A stretch of 64,000 nucleotides of DNA from JALORV01 sp963702595 (GTDB lineage: Bacteria > Pseudomonadota > Gammaproteobacteria > Burkholderiales > Burkholderiaceae_F). How positions within the stretch are numbered: position 1 is the stretch's first letter; each line of letters starts with the position of its first letter. Of the stretch, positions 45,585 to 55,256 are shown piece by piece. The translations under genes were made by a program, and so were the position numbers. The stretch lies in the NCBI GenBank assembly GCA_963702595.1, contig CAVPDC010000010.1, positions 351,878-415,877 of the forward strand. The letters run 5' to 3'. The notes under the pieces are model-generated. The model did not search any database, was not told the origin of the DNA, and saw only the letters and a list, made by a program, of their open reading frames with translations.

Positions 45585-47609
45585 ATGTCCAAGCCCGTGT
45601 CCAAGGTGCTCGTCATCAACGACGAGCCGCTGATCCTGCGCGAGTTGCTCAAGGGTCTGAATGCCGCTGCACGATCGCTCGACAATCCGTTCGGCATCAC
45701 CTTCATCGGTGCGCTGACCGCCAAGGAGGGCCTCGCGCTGATCGAGCGCGACGGGGATATCCAGACGGCCATCGTCGATGACAAGCTCTATGCCGTGCAG
45801 GACACGCGCAAGAGGCGCAATGGCGACAAGGCCGCGTCGCGCAACCTGCAGGTCTCGGCGCTGAAGCTGGTCCAGCGGATCACGGCGCTGCGGCCCGAAC
45901 TCGACATCTACATCCTGATCGAGAAGGAAAAGGAAGACCAGGTTGTCGACGCGCTGTTCGCCGAAGCGGTCGACGGTTACTTCTACCGCGAGGAGCGCGA
46001 CTACCGCGGCATCTACCGCATCCTGAATGCGCAGATTGCCGAGCGCGCGCGCACGCCGTTTTACGACGCTTTGAAGGCCTACGTCATGGCGGCCAAGGAC
46101 GCATGGCACACGCCGGGGCATTCGAGCGGCGACTCGATGCGCGGCAGCCCCTGGGTCAACGAGTTCTACGACTTCATGGGCGAGCACGTGTTCGACGCCG
46201 ACCTCTCGGTCTCGGTCAAGGCGCTCGATTCTCTGATGGAGCCGACCGGCGTCATTGCCGAGGCACAGCAGATGGCGGCGAAGGCCTTCGGCGCCCGCCG
46301 CACATTTTTCGCAACCAACGGCACGTCGACCGCCAACAAGGTGATCCTGCAGACGCTGATCGCGCCCGGCGAAAAGCTGCTGCTCGACCGCAACTGCCAC
46401 AAGTCCGTGCACCACGGCGTCGTGCTGTCGGGAGCGCGCCCGGTTTATCTCGACTCGTCGGTCAATCGCAAGTACGGCGTGTTCGGACCGGTGCCGAAGA
46501 AAACCATCCTGAAGGCGATCGCGGAGCATCCCGATGCGGAGTTGCTCGTATTGACCTCCTGCACCTACGACGGCCTGCGCTACGACCTGCCGCCGATCGT
46601 CGAGGCCGCACACACACAGGGCATCAAGGTGCTGATCGACGAGGCCTGGTACGCGCACGCGCGCTTCCACCCGGCGCTGCGGCCGACCGCGCTCGAAGCG
46701 GGCGCCGACTATGCGACGCAGTCCGCGCACAAGACATTGTCGGCGCTCTCGCAGGCAGCCTACATTCACGTCAACGACCCGACGTTCAACGAGCACATCT
46801 TCCGCGAGAACTTCAACATGCATACATCGACCAGCCCGATGTACAGCATGATCGCGAGCCTCGATGTCAGCCGCAAGCAGGCGGTGCTCGAGGGCTACAA
46901 GCTGCTGCAACGGACGCTGATGCTGGCCGACGAGCTGCGCGAGCAGATCAACTCGACCGGCGTGTTCCGCGTGCTCGAGCTCGACGACCTGCTGCCCGAA
47001 GAAGTGCGCGACGACGGCATTCGGCTGGACCCGACCAAGGTCACGGTCGACATCTCATCGTGCGGGATGACGGTCGACGACCTACAGAACGAACTTTTCA
47101 CCCGCTTCAACATCACCGTGGAGAAGTCCACCTTCAACACGCTGACGCTGCTGTTGACGGTCGGCACCACGCGCTCGAAGTGTTCGCGCCTGTACGATGC
47201 CCTGATGCGGATCGCGCGTGAGAAGCGCGCCCCGCGCCGGCTGTATCGCACGCCGGACCTCCCACCCTTCACCGAACTGGTCGTGCTGCCGCGCGACGCC
47301 TACTACGCCACGGGCGAACTGGTGCCACTGCTCGACGAGAACGACCAGCTCAACGGCAAGCTGGCCGGCCGGATCAGCTGCGACCAGATCGTGCCGTACC
47401 CGCCCGGCATCCCGGTGCTGGTGCCCGGCCAGCGCATTACCGCCAACATCGTCGACTATCTCGTGCGCTACCTGCGCGTGCAGAACAAGGTCGAATTGCA
47501 CGGCGTCGTGTACCAGGGCTACGTTCCGTCGATCCGCGTCCTGGCAGACGCCGAGGAACAAAAGCTGATGCACCTGTCCACGGGCAAACGGCGCAGGCGC
47601 GCCGCCTGA
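45585..47609 (+). CDS. Ornithine/lysine/arginine-type PLP decarboxylase
   Basis: Fold-type I amino-acid decarboxylase of 674 residues. Residues 1-130 form the receiver-like wing domain (SKVLVINDEPLILRELLKG). The PLP domain has FFATNGTSTANKVI, LDRNCHKSVHHGVV, VLIDEAWYAHA and the Schiff-base Lys383 in SAHKTLSALSQ. A C-terminal domain completes the enzyme. The substrate may be arginine, lysine or ornithine and is not decidable here. It lies close to argD-argF-argG, so a link to arginine or polyamine metabolism is plausible. ATG 45585 is chosen because the wing domain starts there. Confidence 0.9.
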   Translation: MSKPVSKVLVINDEPLILRELLKGLNAAARSLDNPFGITFIGALTAKEGLALIERDGDIQTAIVDDKLYAVQDTRKRRNGDKAASRNLQVSALKLVQRITALRPELDIYILIEKEKEDQVVDALFAEAVDGYFYREERDYRGIYRILNAQIAERARTPFYDALKAYVMAAKDAWHTPGHSSGDSMRGSPWVNEFYDFMGEHVFDADLSVSVKALDSLMEPTGVIAEAQQMAAKAFGARRTFFATNGTSTANKVILQTLIAPGEKLLLDRNCHKSVHHGVVLSGARPVYLDSSVNRKYGVFGPVPKKTILKAIAEHPDAELLVLTSCTYDGLRYDLPPIVEAAHTQGIKVLIDEAWYAHARFHPALRPTALEAGADYATQSAHKTLSALSQAAYIHVNDPTFNEHIFRENFNMHTSTSPMYSMIASLDVSRKQAVLEGYKLLQRTLMLADELREQINSTGVFRVLELDDLLPEEVRDDGIRLDPTKVTVDISSCGMTVDDLQNELFTRFNITVEKSTFNTLTLLLTVGTTRSKCSRLYDALMRIAREKRAPRRLYRTPDLPPFTELVVLPRDAYYATGELVPLLDENDQLNGKLAGRISCDQIVPYPPGIPVLVPGQRITANIVDYLVRYLRVQNKVELHGVVYQGYVPSIRVLADAEEQKLMHLSTGKRRRRAA

Positions 47610-47615
47610 GAGTGC

Positions 47616-49259
47616 TCAGGCCGCCTCGCGCAGCGCGTCGACGACGAGCTGCGCGCCCTTTTCCGCGACCATCAGTGTCGGCGCGTTGGTATTTCCGGAG
47701 GTGATCGTCGGCATGATCGAGGCGTCGATCACGCGCAGGCCCCCGATCCCGTGCACGCGCAATGCGCTGTCGACCACCGCCGACGGGTCGGCCGCCGGGC
47801 CCATCTTGGCGGTTCCGACCGGGTGAAAAATCGTCGTTCCGATCTCTCCGGCGGCGCGCGCCAGCGCGGCGTCACTTTCGTGGTCGGGCCCCGGCAGGAA
47901 CTCCCGTGGCCGATAGCGCGCCAGCGCTGAGGATCCGACAATGCGGCGGGTCAGGCGCAGCGCGGCGACGGCCACCTGCCGATCCTCCTCCGTGGCGAGA
48001 TAGTTCGGCGCAATCTTCGGTGCGTCCGATGGATCGGCCGAGCGCGCGGTGATCGACCCGCGCGACGTGGGCCGCAGGTTGCACACCGACGCGGTGAACG
48101 CCGGGAACGGATGCAGCGGCTCGCCGAACTTCTCCAGCGACAGCGGCTGCACGTGGTACTCGACGTTCGGGCGCGGCTGCCGCGGGTCCGATTTCGCGAA
48201 GGCGCCCAATTGGCTCGGACTCATCGTCAGCGGTCCGCTTCGGGTGAATAGATACTGAAGCCCCATGCCGAGCTTCGCGAGCGGATTGTTCGCCAGCGTG
48301 TTGAGCGTTCTCACGCCCTGCACCTTGAACGCCATGCGCAACTGCAGGTGATCCTGCAAGTTGGCGCCGACACCCCGCAGGTCGTGCAGCACCGGCATGC
48401 CGAGCGACTGCAGCAGCGCCCCCGGCCCGATGCCAGACAGCTGCAGCAACTGCGGCGAGGCGACCGCCCCGGCGGCGAGTATCACCTCCCGCCGCGCGGC
48501 GATACGCACCGGGTGCCCGCCACGCGCGACATGGACGCCGGTGCAGCGGCGCCCGCTAAAGGCAAGGCGCTCGGCCCGCGTGTCGGTCAGCACCGTCAGG
48601 TTCGGGCGGCCCTGCACCGGCCGCAGGAAAGCCCGAGCCGTATTCCAACGCACACCCCGCCGCTGGTTGACATCGAAATAGCCGCAGCCGAAATTGTCGC
48701 CGCGGTTGAAGTCGTCGCTGGGCGGGATGCCCTGCTCAGCGGCCGCCGCGCGAAACGCATCGAGGATGTCCCACCGGACGCGCGGCTTCTCGATGCGCCA
48801 TTCACGCCCGGCACCGTGCAGGGCATCCGCCCCTGCGTAGAAGTCTTCGTGCTGCAGGAAGTGCGGCAGGACGTCGTTCCAGCCCCAGCCGGGGTTGATG
48901 CCGAAACCGTCGCCGTCGCGCCAGCCGTCGTAGTCCTCGCGCTGACCGCGCATGTAGATCATGCCGTTGATCGACGAGCACCCGCCCAGCACCTTGCCGC
49001 GCGGATATCGGATCGAACGACCATTCAATCCCGCCTCCGGCTCGGTGGAAAAGCACCAGTCGGTGCGCGGATTGCCGATGCAGTACAGGTATCCAACCGG
49101 AACCCGGACCCAGATGTAGTCGTCGCTGCCGCCGGCCTCGAGCAGCGCCACCCGACACTGCGGGTCCGCCGAAAGCCGGTTTGCCAGCAGGCAGCCGGCC
49201 GTGCCGGCGCCGATGATGACGACGTCGACCTCGCTGGACCGTTCAGGAATGCCACTCAT
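47616..49259 (-). CDS. GMC-family FAD-dependent oxidoreductase
   Basis: Glucose-methanol-choline oxidoreductase of 547 residues. The FAD site is VIIGAGTAGCLLANRL. Signature 1 is GKVLGGCSSINGMIYMRG and signature 2 GAVASPQLLQLSGIG. The C-terminal catalytic His/Asn region is FHPVGTAKMG and SGNTNAPTLMVAEKGA. It resembles choline/alcohol dehydrogenases. The absence of a signal peptide suggests a cytosolic or membrane-associated enzyme. The substrate is unknown. No betaine aldehyde dehydrogenase lies nearby, which weakens a choline role. ATG 49259 is the start with the family N-terminus. Confidence 0.88.
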   Translation of the reverse strand: MSGIPERSSEVDVVIIGAGTAGCLLANRLSADPQCRVALLEAGGSDDYIWVRVPVGYLYCIGNPRTDWCFSTEPEAGLNGRSIRYPRGKVLGGCSSINGMIYMRGQREDYDGWRDGDGFGINPGWGWNDVLPHFLQHEDFYAGADALHGAGREWRIEKPRVRWDILDAFRAAAAEQGIPPSDDFNRGDNFGCGYFDVNQRRGVRWNTARAFLRPVQGRPNLTVLTDTRAERLAFSGRRCTGVHVARGGHPVRIAARREVILAAGAVASPQLLQLSGIGPGALLQSLGMPVLHDLRGVGANLQDHLQLRMAFKVQGVRTLNTLANNPLAKLGMGLQYLFTRSGPLTMSPSQLGAFAKSDPRQPRPNVEYHVQPLSLEKFGEPLHPFPAFTASVCNLRPTSRGSITARSADPSDAPKIAPNYLATEEDRQVAVAALRLTRRIVGSSALARYRPREFLPGPDHESDAALARAAGEIGTTIFHPVGTAKMGPAADPSAVVDSALRVHGIGGLRVIDASIMPTITSGNTNAPTLMVAEKGAQLVVDALREAA

Positions 49260-49261
49260 GG

Positions 49262-49288
49262 TTGCGCGTGACGCCATTTCCCTATAAT
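49262..49288 (+). promoter_or_regulatory. Candidate promoter of argD-argF-argG
   Basis: TATAAT at 49283-49288, a perfect -10, with TTGCGC at 49262-49267 only 15 bases upstream. The leader to argD is about 60 bases. No ARG-box-like operator was recognised. Confidence 0.5.
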
Positions 49289-49354
49289 CGTGCAAACGCG
49301 GCTGCCGAACTCCAGCGCCGCGTTTTTTCTTTCCGCCATCGCCCGGAGCGCACC

Positions 49355-50542
49355 ATGACGCACCTGATGAACACCTACAACCGGCTGCCAGTCGCGTTCA
49401 CGCACGGCCGCGGGGCGTGGCTCACCGACGAACAGGGCAAAGAATATCTCGACGCGCTGGCGGGCATTGCGGTCAACGGGCTGGGACATGCCCATCCGCG
49501 CCTGGTCGCCGCGCTCAGTGAACAGGTCGGCCGGCTGATCCACACGTCGAATGTCTACCGTGTTCGTGAGCAGGAGGCGCTCGCCGATCGCCTGTGCGAA
49601 CTCTCCGGAATGCAGGAGGTGTTCTTCGGCAACTCGGGCTCGGAGGCCAACGAAGGCGCGTTGAAGCTGGTTCGCCTGTACGGCCACAAGAACGCCGAAC
49701 CGGCGGCGCAGACGATCGTCATGGAACGCGCCTGGCATGGGCGCACCCTCGCCACGCTGGCCGCCACCGGCAGCGAGAAGGCACGCAAGGGCTTCGATCC
49801 GCTGCCCAGCGGCTTCATCCACGTGCCGTACAACGACCTTTCCGCGGTCGAGCGTGCCGCGGCGGCCGATCCGCGCGTGAGGGCCGTGTGGCTCGAGGTG
49901 CTGCAGGGAGAAGGCGGCATCCAGGTCGCCGATGTCGAGTATGTGCGCAGGCTGCGCCGGCTGTGCGACGAGCGCGGCTGGCTGCTGATGATCGACGAAG
50001 TGCAAAGCGGCATCGGCCGCACGGGCAAGTGGTTTGCCTACCAGTGGGCCGACATCCGACCCGACGTCATCACGCTCGCAAAGGGCCTGGGCTCCGGTGT
50101 ACCGATTGGCGCGCTGCTGGCTGGTGGGCGCGCCGCCGGCGTGTTCGGGCCCGGACAACACGGAACGACGTTCGGCGGCGGACCGCTGGCCATGCGCGCC
50201 GGCCTCGAGACACTCGCGATCATCGAGAGCGAGGGCCTGATGGCGAACGCCTTCGCGCAGGGCGAGCGCATCCGCTCGGGCCTCACGCGCGAACTCGCCG
50301 CAGTCAGTGGCGTGAAGGACATCCGCGGCATGGGGCTGATGTGCGGTGTCGAGCTCGACCGCCCCTGCGGCGAACTGGTCAAGCAGGCGCTGGCGGCCGG
50401 CCTGCTGATCAACGTCACGCAGGACACGGTGGTCCGGCTGCTGCCGCCGCTGATCCTCTCGTCGGCCGAGGCGGACCAGATCGTGGCGCGGCTGGCGCCG
50501 GTCATTCGCGCCTTCCTGTCTCCGGCGGCACGCGCCGCCTGA
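49355..50542 (+). CDS. argD: Acetylornithine transaminase (ArgD)
   Basis: PLP-dependent class III aminotransferase of 395 residues for N-acetylornithine formation in arginine synthesis, possibly also succinyldiaminopimelate in lysine synthesis. Visible features are FFGNSGSEANEGALKLVR, the PLP aspartate in LLMIDEVQSGIGRTGKW and the Schiff-base Lys243 in ITLAKGLGSGVPIGALL. GGAG precedes ATG 49355. It lies 4 nt before argF. Position with argF-argG supports the arginine assignment over other omega-aminotransferases. Confidence 0.93.
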   Translation: MTHLMNTYNRLPVAFTHGRGAWLTDEQGKEYLDALAGIAVNGLGHAHPRLVAALSEQVGRLIHTSNVYRVREQEALADRLCELSGMQEVFFGNSGSEANEGALKLVRLYGHKNAEPAAQTIVMERAWHGRTLATLAATGSEKARKGFDPLPSGFIHVPYNDLSAVERAAAADPRVRAVWLEVLQGEGGIQVADVEYVRRLRRLCDERGWLLMIDEVQSGIGRTGKWFAYQWADIRPDVITLAKGLGSGVPIGALLAGGRAAGVFGPGQHGTTFGGGPLAMRAGLETLAIIESEGLMANAFAQGERIRSGLTRELAAVSGVKDIRGMGLMCGVELDRPCGELVKQALAAGLLINVTQDTVVRLLPPLILSSAEADQIVARLAPVIRAFLSPAARAA

Positions 50543-50546
50543 CGCC

Positions 50547-51467
50547 ATGACGGCCCCGATCCGCCACTTCCTGCAACTCGCGGACTTCGCGCGCGATGAG
50601 CTGGAGTGGGTGTTCGAGCGCACGCGCGTCATCAAGGAGCGCTTCAAGCGCTACGAGTTCTACCAGCCGCTGCGCGACCGAACGCTGGCGATGGTGTTCG
50701 AGAAGGCCTCGACACGTACCCGCGTCTCGTTCGAGGCCGGGATGTACCAGATGGGGGGCTCGGTCATCCACATCACGACGGGAGACTCCCAGCTGGGGCG
50801 CGCCGAGCCGATCGAGGACACCGCGCGCGTCATTTCGCGCATGGTTGACCTCGTGATGATCCGCACCTACGAGCAGGCGAAGCTCGCGCGCTTTGCGGCG
50901 CATTCGCGCGTTCCGGTCATCAATGGCCTGACCAACGAGTTTCATCCATGCCAGATCCTGGCGGACATCTTCACGTATCTCGAGCACCGCGGCCCGATCG
51001 CCGGACGCACCGTCGCGTGGATCGGCGATGCCAACAACATGGCCTACACGTGGTTCCAGGCCGCGCAGCTGCTCGGCTTCAAGGTCAACGTATCGACGCC
51101 GCCCGGCTACTCGCTTGACCCACAGCACGCACCCGCGGGGCCGCACCTCACCGTCTTTACCGATCCACTGGACGCTGCACGCGGCGCCGACCTCGTGACG
51201 ACCGACGTCTGGACCAGCATGGGCTTCGAAGCGGAAAACGAATCACGCCGCCGCGCCTTCGCCGACTGGCGCGTCGACGAGGCGATGATGCGCAGTGCGC
51301 AGCCCGATGCGATCTTCATGCACTGCCTTCCGGCGCATCGCGGCGAGGAAGTCACCGCCGCCGTGCTCGATGGGCCGCAGTCCGTCGTCTGGGACGAGGC
51401 AGAGAACCGCCTGCACGTGCAGAAGGCCCTGATGGAATACCTGCTGCTGGGCCGCGAGGTCGAGTAG
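50547..51467 (+). CDS. argF: Ornithine carbamoyltransferase
   Basis: Condenses ornithine and carbamoyl phosphate to citrulline. The 306-residue protein has the carbamoyl-phosphate site EKASTRTRVSFE, the NGLTNEFHPCQILAD loop, the ornithine-binding DVWTSMGFE region (the SMG motif) and HCLPAHRGEEV. All are diagnostic for OTCase rather than aspartate carbamoyltransferase. It is the middle gene of argD-argF-argG. Confidence 0.97.
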   Translation: MTAPIRHFLQLADFARDELEWVFERTRVIKERFKRYEFYQPLRDRTLAMVFEKASTRTRVSFEAGMYQMGGSVIHITTGDSQLGRAEPIEDTARVISRMVDLVMIRTYEQAKLARFAAHSRVPVINGLTNEFHPCQILADIFTYLEHRGPIAGRTVAWIGDANNMAYTWFQAAQLLGFKVNVSTPPGYSLDPQHAPAGPHLTVFTDPLDAARGADLVTTDVWTSMGFEAENESRRRAFADWRVDEAMMRSAQPDAIFMHCLPAHRGEEVTAAVLDGPQSVVWDEAENRLHVQKALMEYLLLGREVE

Positions 51468-51515
51468 CACACCGAATCCCGCGCGCCGCCGGCGCGCCTC
51501 TGCAAGCTGCCCACC

Positions 51516-52856
51516 ATGTCAACCATCCTTCAAAGCCTGCCCACCGGTCAGCGAGTCGGCATTGCATTTTCCGGCGGGCTCGACACCAGCGCAGCGCTGC
51601 TGTGGATGCGCCAGAAGGGCGCGATTCCGTGCGCGTACACCGCCAACCTCGGCCAGCCCGACGAGCCCGACTACGACGAGATCCCGCGCAAGGCGCTGCT
51701 GTACGGTGCCGAGAAGGCGCGCCTGGTCGACTGCCGCGCACAGCTCGTCTCCGAGGGCATCATGGCCCTGCAGTGCGGAGCGTTTCACATCTCGACCGCG
51801 GGACTCACCTACTTCAACACAACTCCGATCGGGCGCGCCGTGACCGGCACGCTGCTCGTCATGGCGATGAAGGAAGACGACGTCCACATCTGGGGCGACG
51901 GCAGCACGTACAAGGGCAACGACATCGAGCGCTTCTACCGCTACGGGCTGCTCGCCAATCCGTCGCTCAAGATCTACAAGCCCTGGCTCGACCAGACCTT
52001 CATCGACGATCTCGGCGGCCGCGCCGAGATGTCCGAGTTCATGAAGCAGGCCGGATTCGCCTACAAGATGTCGGCCGAGAAGGCGTACTCGACGGATTCG
52101 AACATGCTCGGCGCCACGCATGAGGCCAAGGATCTCGAATACCTGTCGAGCGGCATCCGCATCGTGCAGCCGATCATGGGCGTGGCCTTCTGGCGCGACG
52201 AGGTGGACATCCAGCGCGAGGAGGTCGCCGTCCGCTTCGACGAAGGCCGCCCGGTCGCGCTCAACGGCATCGAATTCGCCGACCCGGTCGAGCTGCTGCT
52301 GGAAGCCAACCGCATCGGCGGCCGCCACGGACTCGGCATGTCGGACCAGATTGAAAACCGCATCATCGAAGCCAAGAGCCGCGGCATTTACGAGGCGCCG
52401 GGACTTGCCCTCCTCTTCATCGCGTACGAGCGGCTCATCACCGGTATTCACAATGAAGACACGATCGAGCAGTACCGCGACAACGGCCGCAAGCTCGGGC
52501 GGCTGCTGTACCAGGGCCGCTGGTTCGACCCACAGGCGATCATGCTGCGCGAGAGCGCGCAGCGCTGGGTCGCGCGCGCAGTCACGGGCGAAGTGACGAT
52601 CGAGCTGCGACGCGGCAACGACTACTCGATCCTGAACACCGAGTCGCCCAACCTCACCTACAAGCCCGAGCGGCTGACGATGGAAAAGGGCGAGTCGATG
52701 TTCTCGCCCGCCGACCGCATCGGTCAACTGACAATGCGCAACCTCGACATCGCCGACACGCGCGAAAAGCTGCTGGGCTATGCGAAGTCCGGGCTGCTAT
52801 CCGGGCCCTCGGGAACCGCGTTGCCGCAGCTGACCGAGGATCGGAAGAAGAAATAG
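51516..52856 (+). CDS. argG: Argininosuccinate synthase
   Basis: ATP-dependent ligase joining citrulline and aspartate. The 446-residue protein is the long E. coli type, not the shorter roughly 400-residue type. The ATP pyrophosphatase loop is IAFSGGLDTSAALLWM. YTANLGQPDEPDYDEIP and WGDGSTYKGNDIERFYRYG are subtype-specific. It follows argF by 48 nt with only a weak ribosome binding site. Confidence 0.97.
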   Translation: MSTILQSLPTGQRVGIAFSGGLDTSAALLWMRQKGAIPCAYTANLGQPDEPDYDEIPRKALLYGAEKARLVDCRAQLVSEGIMALQCGAFHISTAGLTYFNTTPIGRAVTGTLLVMAMKEDDVHIWGDGSTYKGNDIERFYRYGLLANPSLKIYKPWLDQTFIDDLGGRAEMSEFMKQAGFAYKMSAEKAYSTDSNMLGATHEAKDLEYLSSGIRIVQPIMGVAFWRDEVDIQREEVAVRFDEGRPVALNGIEFADPVELLLEANRIGGRHGLGMSDQIENRIIEAKSRGIYEAPGLALLFIAYERLITGIHNEDTIEQYRDNGRKLGRLLYQGRWFDPQAIMLRESAQRWVARAVTGEVTIELRRGNDYSILNTESPNLTYKPERLTMEKGESMFSPADRIGQLTMRNLDIADTREKLLGYAKSGLLSGPSGTALPQLTEDRKKK

Positions 52857-53031
52857 CCCCGGCAGGGCGGCGAGTTCCGGCGGTCGACAATACTTTTGGA
52901 TGAGTGCACCGCGCCGCGATCGGTGCGACAGTGGAGTCGTTCGTGGGCGCCGGTGCTCTGCGCGTTCTCCTCACCGCAAGCGAGCTCTCCGACCGGCGAC
53001 CACGACACGTGCGTTGATCGCAGCGAAATTT

Positions 53032-53057
53032 GGCCCGCACTGCGGGCCTCTTTTTTT
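53032..53057. terminator. Terminator between argG and murB
   Basis: GGCCCGCA, C, TGCGGGCC, then TCTTTTTTT. Strong for argG and possibly shared with the convergent murB. The 175 bases between argG and this hairpin show no gene. Confidence 0.85.
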
Positions 53058-53067
53058 GGCGTGCCCG

Positions 53068-54087
53068 CTACACGATGACCGGTTCGGGCTCGAGCGCAAC
53101 GTCGAACTTCTGTCGAACGCGGTCCTGCACTTCACGGGCCAAGGCGAGGATCTCGGCGCCGGTGGCGCCGCCCCGGTTCACCAGGACCAGCGCCTGCCGC
53201 TCGTAGACCGCGGCCCGCCCGCGCGCATAGCCCTTGAGCCCACACGCGTCGATCAGCCAGCCGGCGGCAAGCTTGCAACGGGCCCCGCCGAGTTCGTAGC
53301 TCACAAGCGACGGAAACTTCTCGCGCAGGCGATCGCGCGTGGCCCGGGGCACCACCGGATTCTTGAAGAAGCTGCCGGCATTGCCGATCACGACCGGGTC
53401 GGGCAACTTGCGCCGGCGTATCGCAACTACGGCCTCGAAGACATCGCGCGGCTGCGGTCGTGCGCATCCCCGCGACTTCAGTTCGTGCTCGACATCGGCG
53501 TAGCCAATGACCGGCGTCCACTCCACGGGCAACGCCAGCGTGACGCTCAACACGACATAGCGCCCCGGCACCTGCTTGAACACGCTGTCGCGATAGCCGA
53601 AGCGACACTGCTCGGCATCGAGCACGACGCGCTCGCCGCAGGTCATGTCATAGGCCTCGAGCGACTCGTAGCGCTCGGCCAGTTCCAGGCCGTAGGCGCC
53701 GATGTTCTGGATCGGTGCGGCGCCGACCGAGCCCGGGATCAGTGCGAGGTTCTCGAGTCCGGCCAGCGACTCGTCGAGCAACCGCTCAACCACGGCATGC
53801 CAGTTCTCGCCGGCACCGACGCGCACGAGATGCCGGCCGCCCTCCTCGCCGAGCCGCTCGACGCCCGTGATCTCCATCCTGACGACCAGTCCCTCGAAGT
53901 CACGGGTGAAGAGCACGTTGCTGCCACCTCCGAGAATGAGCCGCGGCAGTGACCTCAGATCGGGATCGGTCAGCAGTTCTGCCAGCTGCTCCGCGCGCCG
54001 GACGCGCGCAAAGCGCGCCGCACGCGCGTCGACACCGAAGGTGTTGCAGGCCGCCAGGCTGACATTGCTTTCGACGTTTACGGGCAT
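53068..54087 (-). CDS. murB: UDP-N-acetylenolpyruvoylglucosamine reductase
   Basis: FAD/NADPH enzyme that completes UDP-N-acetylmuramate synthesis. The 339-residue type I MurB shows NTFGVDARAARFARV, the FAD loop ILGGGSNVLFT, IPGSVGAAPIQNIGAYGLE and the proton-donor Ser239 in IGNAGSFFKNPVV. ATG 54087 aligns with the family start; open frame upstream is non-homologous. No ribosome binding site is present, and TACAAT lies only 6 nt before the ATG, so the mRNA is probably leaderless. Confidence 0.96.
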   Translation of the reverse strand: MPVNVESNVSLAACNTFGVDARAARFARVRRAEQLAELLTDPDLRSLPRLILGGGSNVLFTRDFEGLVVRMEITGVERLGEEGGRHLVRVGAGENWHAVVERLLDESLAGLENLALIPGSVGAAPIQNIGAYGLELAERYESLEAYDMTCGERVVLDAEQCRFGYRDSVFKQVPGRYVVLSVTLALPVEWTPVIGYADVEHELKSRGCARPQPRDVFEAVVAIRRRKLPDPVVIGNAGSFFKNPVVPRATRDRLREKFPSLVSYELGGARCKLAAGWLIDACGLKGYARGRAAVYERQALVLVNRGGATGAEILALAREVQDRVRQKFDVALEPEPVIV

Positions 54088-54093
54088 CGGTCG

Positions 54094-54099
54094 ATTGTA
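54094..54099 (-). promoter_or_regulatory. -10 element of murB, leaderless arrangement
   Basis: TACAAT on the minus strand with 6 nt to the murB ATG, too close for a ribosome binding site. Confidence 0.55.
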
Positions 54100-54157
54100 G
54101 GGGCGAGCGCCTAGACTTCCGCTGCCCGAAACTTCCCAAGCTTCATGGAGATGCCCC

Positions 54158-54643
54158 ATGCCGTCATTCGACGCCGTCTGCAAACCGAACATGGTCGAAG
54201 TCCGCAATGCGGTCGAGCAGGCCAACAAGGAGATCACCAATCGCTTCGACTTCAAGGGCTCCGACGCGCGCATCGAGTCCAAGGACTTCGAGCTGACCGC
54301 GTTCGCTGACGATGACTTCAAGCTGGGCCAGGTGCGGGACGTCCTGACCACGAAAATGGCCAAGCGCGGCGTCGACGTGCGCATGCTCGACCTCGGCAAG
54401 CCGGAAAAGATCTCCGGTGACAAGCTGAAGCAGTCGATCAAGGTTCGCAACGGCATCGAGTCCACGCTCGCCAAGAAGATGGTCGGCCTCATTAAGGAGA
54501 GCAAGCTCAAAGTGAGCGGCAGCATCCAGGGCGACGCCGTGCGCGTGACGGGCGCGAAGCGCGACACGTTGCAGGAGGTCATCGCGCTGCTGCGTGCGCA
54601 GATCACCGAAGTCCCGCTCACGTTCGAGAATTTTCGCGAGTAA
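54158..54643 (+). CDS. yajQ: YajQ-family nucleotide-binding protein
   Basis: A 161-residue YajQ/DUF520 protein with two ferredoxin-like domains. The start PSFDAVCKPNMVEVRNAVEQ and the later FDFKGSDARIE, GDKLKQSIKVRNGIE and VPLTFENFRE are family-diagnostic. Homologues bind nucleotides, and cyclic di-GMP binding is reported in Xanthomonas relatives; the role here is unknown. GGAG lies 6 nt before the ATG. It is divergent from murB. Confidence 0.95.
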   Translation: MPSFDAVCKPNMVEVRNAVEQANKEITNRFDFKGSDARIESKDFELTAFADDDFKLGQVRDVLTTKMAKRGVDVRMLDLGKPEKISGDKLKQSIKVRNGIESTLAKKMVGLIKESKLKVSGSIQGDAVRVTGAKRDTLQEVIALLRAQITEVPLTFENFRE

Positions 54644-54880
54644 GCTCTTGCGACTCGGGGATTGACCGCTCATCGCTCACGGCCGACCTGCCGGAACGGC
54701 AGTCATGGGTTCCGCTCCCGTCGGGCGCCGGTCGCGGGCCATTCGCTCGGCTCGGGCTTGCATCACGGCCCGCTTGCGCCAGACTTCGTGTCGAAATCGT
54801 TGGGCATGTGAATCTTCGGACCCTCCGAACGTCGGTTTGGGCTTGTCATCCGAACGGATGGGCTTTACCCTAAACGCGGT

Positions 54881-55240
54881 ATGAGAACGACACCTTCCCG
54901 GTTCAGCACCTATGTCGGCTCCGTTGACGCGCGGCTCGATGGAGCCCGTCGCGCGCCGTCGTCTGCAGATACGTCGGTGATCGAGGAGCGCTACCCGGCT
55001 GTCGTGCGCGCCCTGACGCTGCTCTGGGGTTACCCGGAGATGAACCAGTACTTCGAAAAGGCCTGGACCGGACAGGACCCCAGCTTCGGCCAGCTCGAAC
55101 CGGAGGCGATGGCGGAACTGATGATGTTGGCGGCCATTCACCAACGCATTTGTCCTTACCGTCCCGCCAAGAAGGTGGAAGAGCTCTACGGTGGCGGCCG
55201 CTGGGCCGACACCTGGCAGCCCGCACGCCTGCGCCGCTGA
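54881..55240 (+). CDS. Conserved-looking small protein, unknown
   Basis: I do not recognise this 119-residue protein. The first 35 residues are Arg/Ser-rich and variable-looking. The rest is compact and helical, with VVRALTLLWGYPEMNQYFEK, LMMLAAIHQRICPYRPAKKV and a Trp-rich end. There is no signal peptide or membrane segment. The ATG lacks a ribosome binding site. TACCCT stands 9 nt upstream, a weaker form of the leaderless layout. The 237 bases before it show nothing else. Confidence 0.65.
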   Translation: MRTTPSRFSTYVGSVDARLDGARRAPSSADTSVIEERYPAVVRALTLLWGYPEMNQYFEKAWTGQDPSFGQLEPEAMAELMMLAAIHQRICPYRPAKKVEELYGGGRWADTWQPARLRR

Positions 55241-55256
55241 ACGCCGCGGCCTTCCC

